DNA of 64,000 bases. Origin: Vibrio sp. Y2-5. GTDB taxonomy: Bacteria; Pseudomonadota; Gammaproteobacteria; Enterobacterales; Vibrionaceae. Below are positions 63,499-64,000 of this stretch, piece after piece. Each line of letters begins with the position of its first letter. The first letter of the stretch is position 1. The DNA lies in contig NZ_JACVEG010000002.1 of assembly GCF_014596725.1 (NCBI RefSeq), forward strand, positions 62,001 to 126,000. Direction: 5' to 3'. Both the position numbers and the translations under genes were made by a program. The notes under the pieces were generated by a model. That model saw nothing but the letters and a program-made list of their open reading frames with translations. It did no database searches and was not told where the DNA came from.

Positions 63499-64000
63499 CT
63501 ACGAAATGCATTGGGCTCTTACCTGAAACGCAGACATGAGTGTACGTAACGCATTTGCCTGCACCGCCAAACCTTCACTTGCGGTAGCAGTTTCTTCAGT
63601 GCTTTGCAGTACTCTGTCACCGGAATCTTTAATACCAATCAGGTTCTGGCTTATTTGATCTGCAGTAACCGCTTGTTCTTCACTAGCGGCTGCAACCTGA
63701 GTATTCGATTCAGAGAGCTCAGCCAATGCGATGGCGATGTGATTTAGTTGATTTCTCGCTTGTTGAATACAATCGGAAGTTTGGTGTACTTTCTCGTTAC
63801 TTTGATTCATTGCACCATGAGCATGCTCTGAATTTTTGACTAACACTTCGATCAAATTGCCTATCTCATTGGTAGCCTGCTGGCTTCGAGAGGCGAGAGC
63901 TCGAACTTCATCAGCAACAACGGCAAATCCACGTCCTTGTTCACCAGCCCGAGCGGATTCGATGGCCGCATTTAACGCCAATAGGTTGGTCTGCTCCGAT
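63499..64000 (-). CDS. Methyl-accepting chemotaxis protein, C-terminal part
   Basis: Runs past the window end. Conserved hairpin tip [42 protein letters not shown], followed by the descending coiled coil. Only the signalling domain is visible, so ligand and membrane parts are unknown. Confidence 0.92.
   Translation of the reverse strand, partial: SEQTNLLALNAAIESARAGEQGRGFAVVADEVRALASRSQQATNEIGNLIEVLVKNSEHAHGAMNQSNEKVHQTSDCIQQARNQLNHIAIALAELSESNTQVAAASEEQAVTADQISQNLIGIKDSGDRVLQSTEETATASEGLAVQANALRTLMSAFQVRAQCIS

Overview
The window looks like a Vibrio chromosome. The right end (about 54.6-64 kb) carries ordinary Vibrio-type housekeeping genes: deaD, rnb, a PHO-box-controlled pstS, a MaoC-type hydratase, a draT/draG pair and the end of a chemotaxis receptor. 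Everything to the left (1 to about 54.4 kb) is one integrated temperate phage whose left end lies outside the window. No tRNA, rRNA, CRISPR array or insertion sequence was seen.

Phage layout, mostly on the minus strand: tail fibre and baseplate genes (0-4.6 kb); tape measure, a tail chaperone with a -1 frameshift site, tube and probable sheath (4.6-7.8 kb); connectors, capsid, scaffold, portal and terminase (7.8-15.2 kb); a ParB-like / CmoA-like enzyme operon (15.4-18.2 kb); a tandem pair of structured non-coding elements (18.2-18.5 kb); and a lysis cassette (18.6-19.7 kb). A Q-like antiterminator, NinG, a DUF1367 protein, a replication protein, a CII-like regulator, Cro and a LexA-type repressor follow at 33.5-37.9 kb. 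A second, rightward early operon with repressor operators and a boxA starts at 38.0 kb and carries recombination genes and an AlpA-like protein (39.6-44.3 kb). A cargo module of ParA-like, HEPN, SIR2-like, umuD, broken umuC and OLD-ATPase/reverse transcriptase genes, then the integrase, closes the element (44.4-54.2 kb).

The most striking feature is a 13-kb array of integron gene cassettes (about 19.9-33.05 kb) placed exactly between the Q-like gene and the lysis genes, the slot where lambdoid phages such as Stx phages carry cargo. It holds about 14 attC sites of the Vibrio (VCR-like) type, one attC reduced to its two end boxes, 14 cassette genes plus one truncated one, and no integron integrase. 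A rho-independent terminator separates it from the lysis genes. Two more decayed attC sites at 44.6-44.9 and 46.3-46.5 kb show that cassettes entered the phage at a second place. Several cassette products have nuclease-, HEPN- or protease-like motifs or are membrane proteins, consistent with an anti-phage or exclusion cargo, although no function is proven.

The second notable unit is an SOS-box-preceded umuD with an internally deleted umuC, followed by an AT-rich OLD-type ATPase/TOPRIM gene, a 46-codon ORF and a retron-like reverse transcriptase joined by ATGA overlaps. The integrase gene is bracketed by an exact 14-bp direct repeat.
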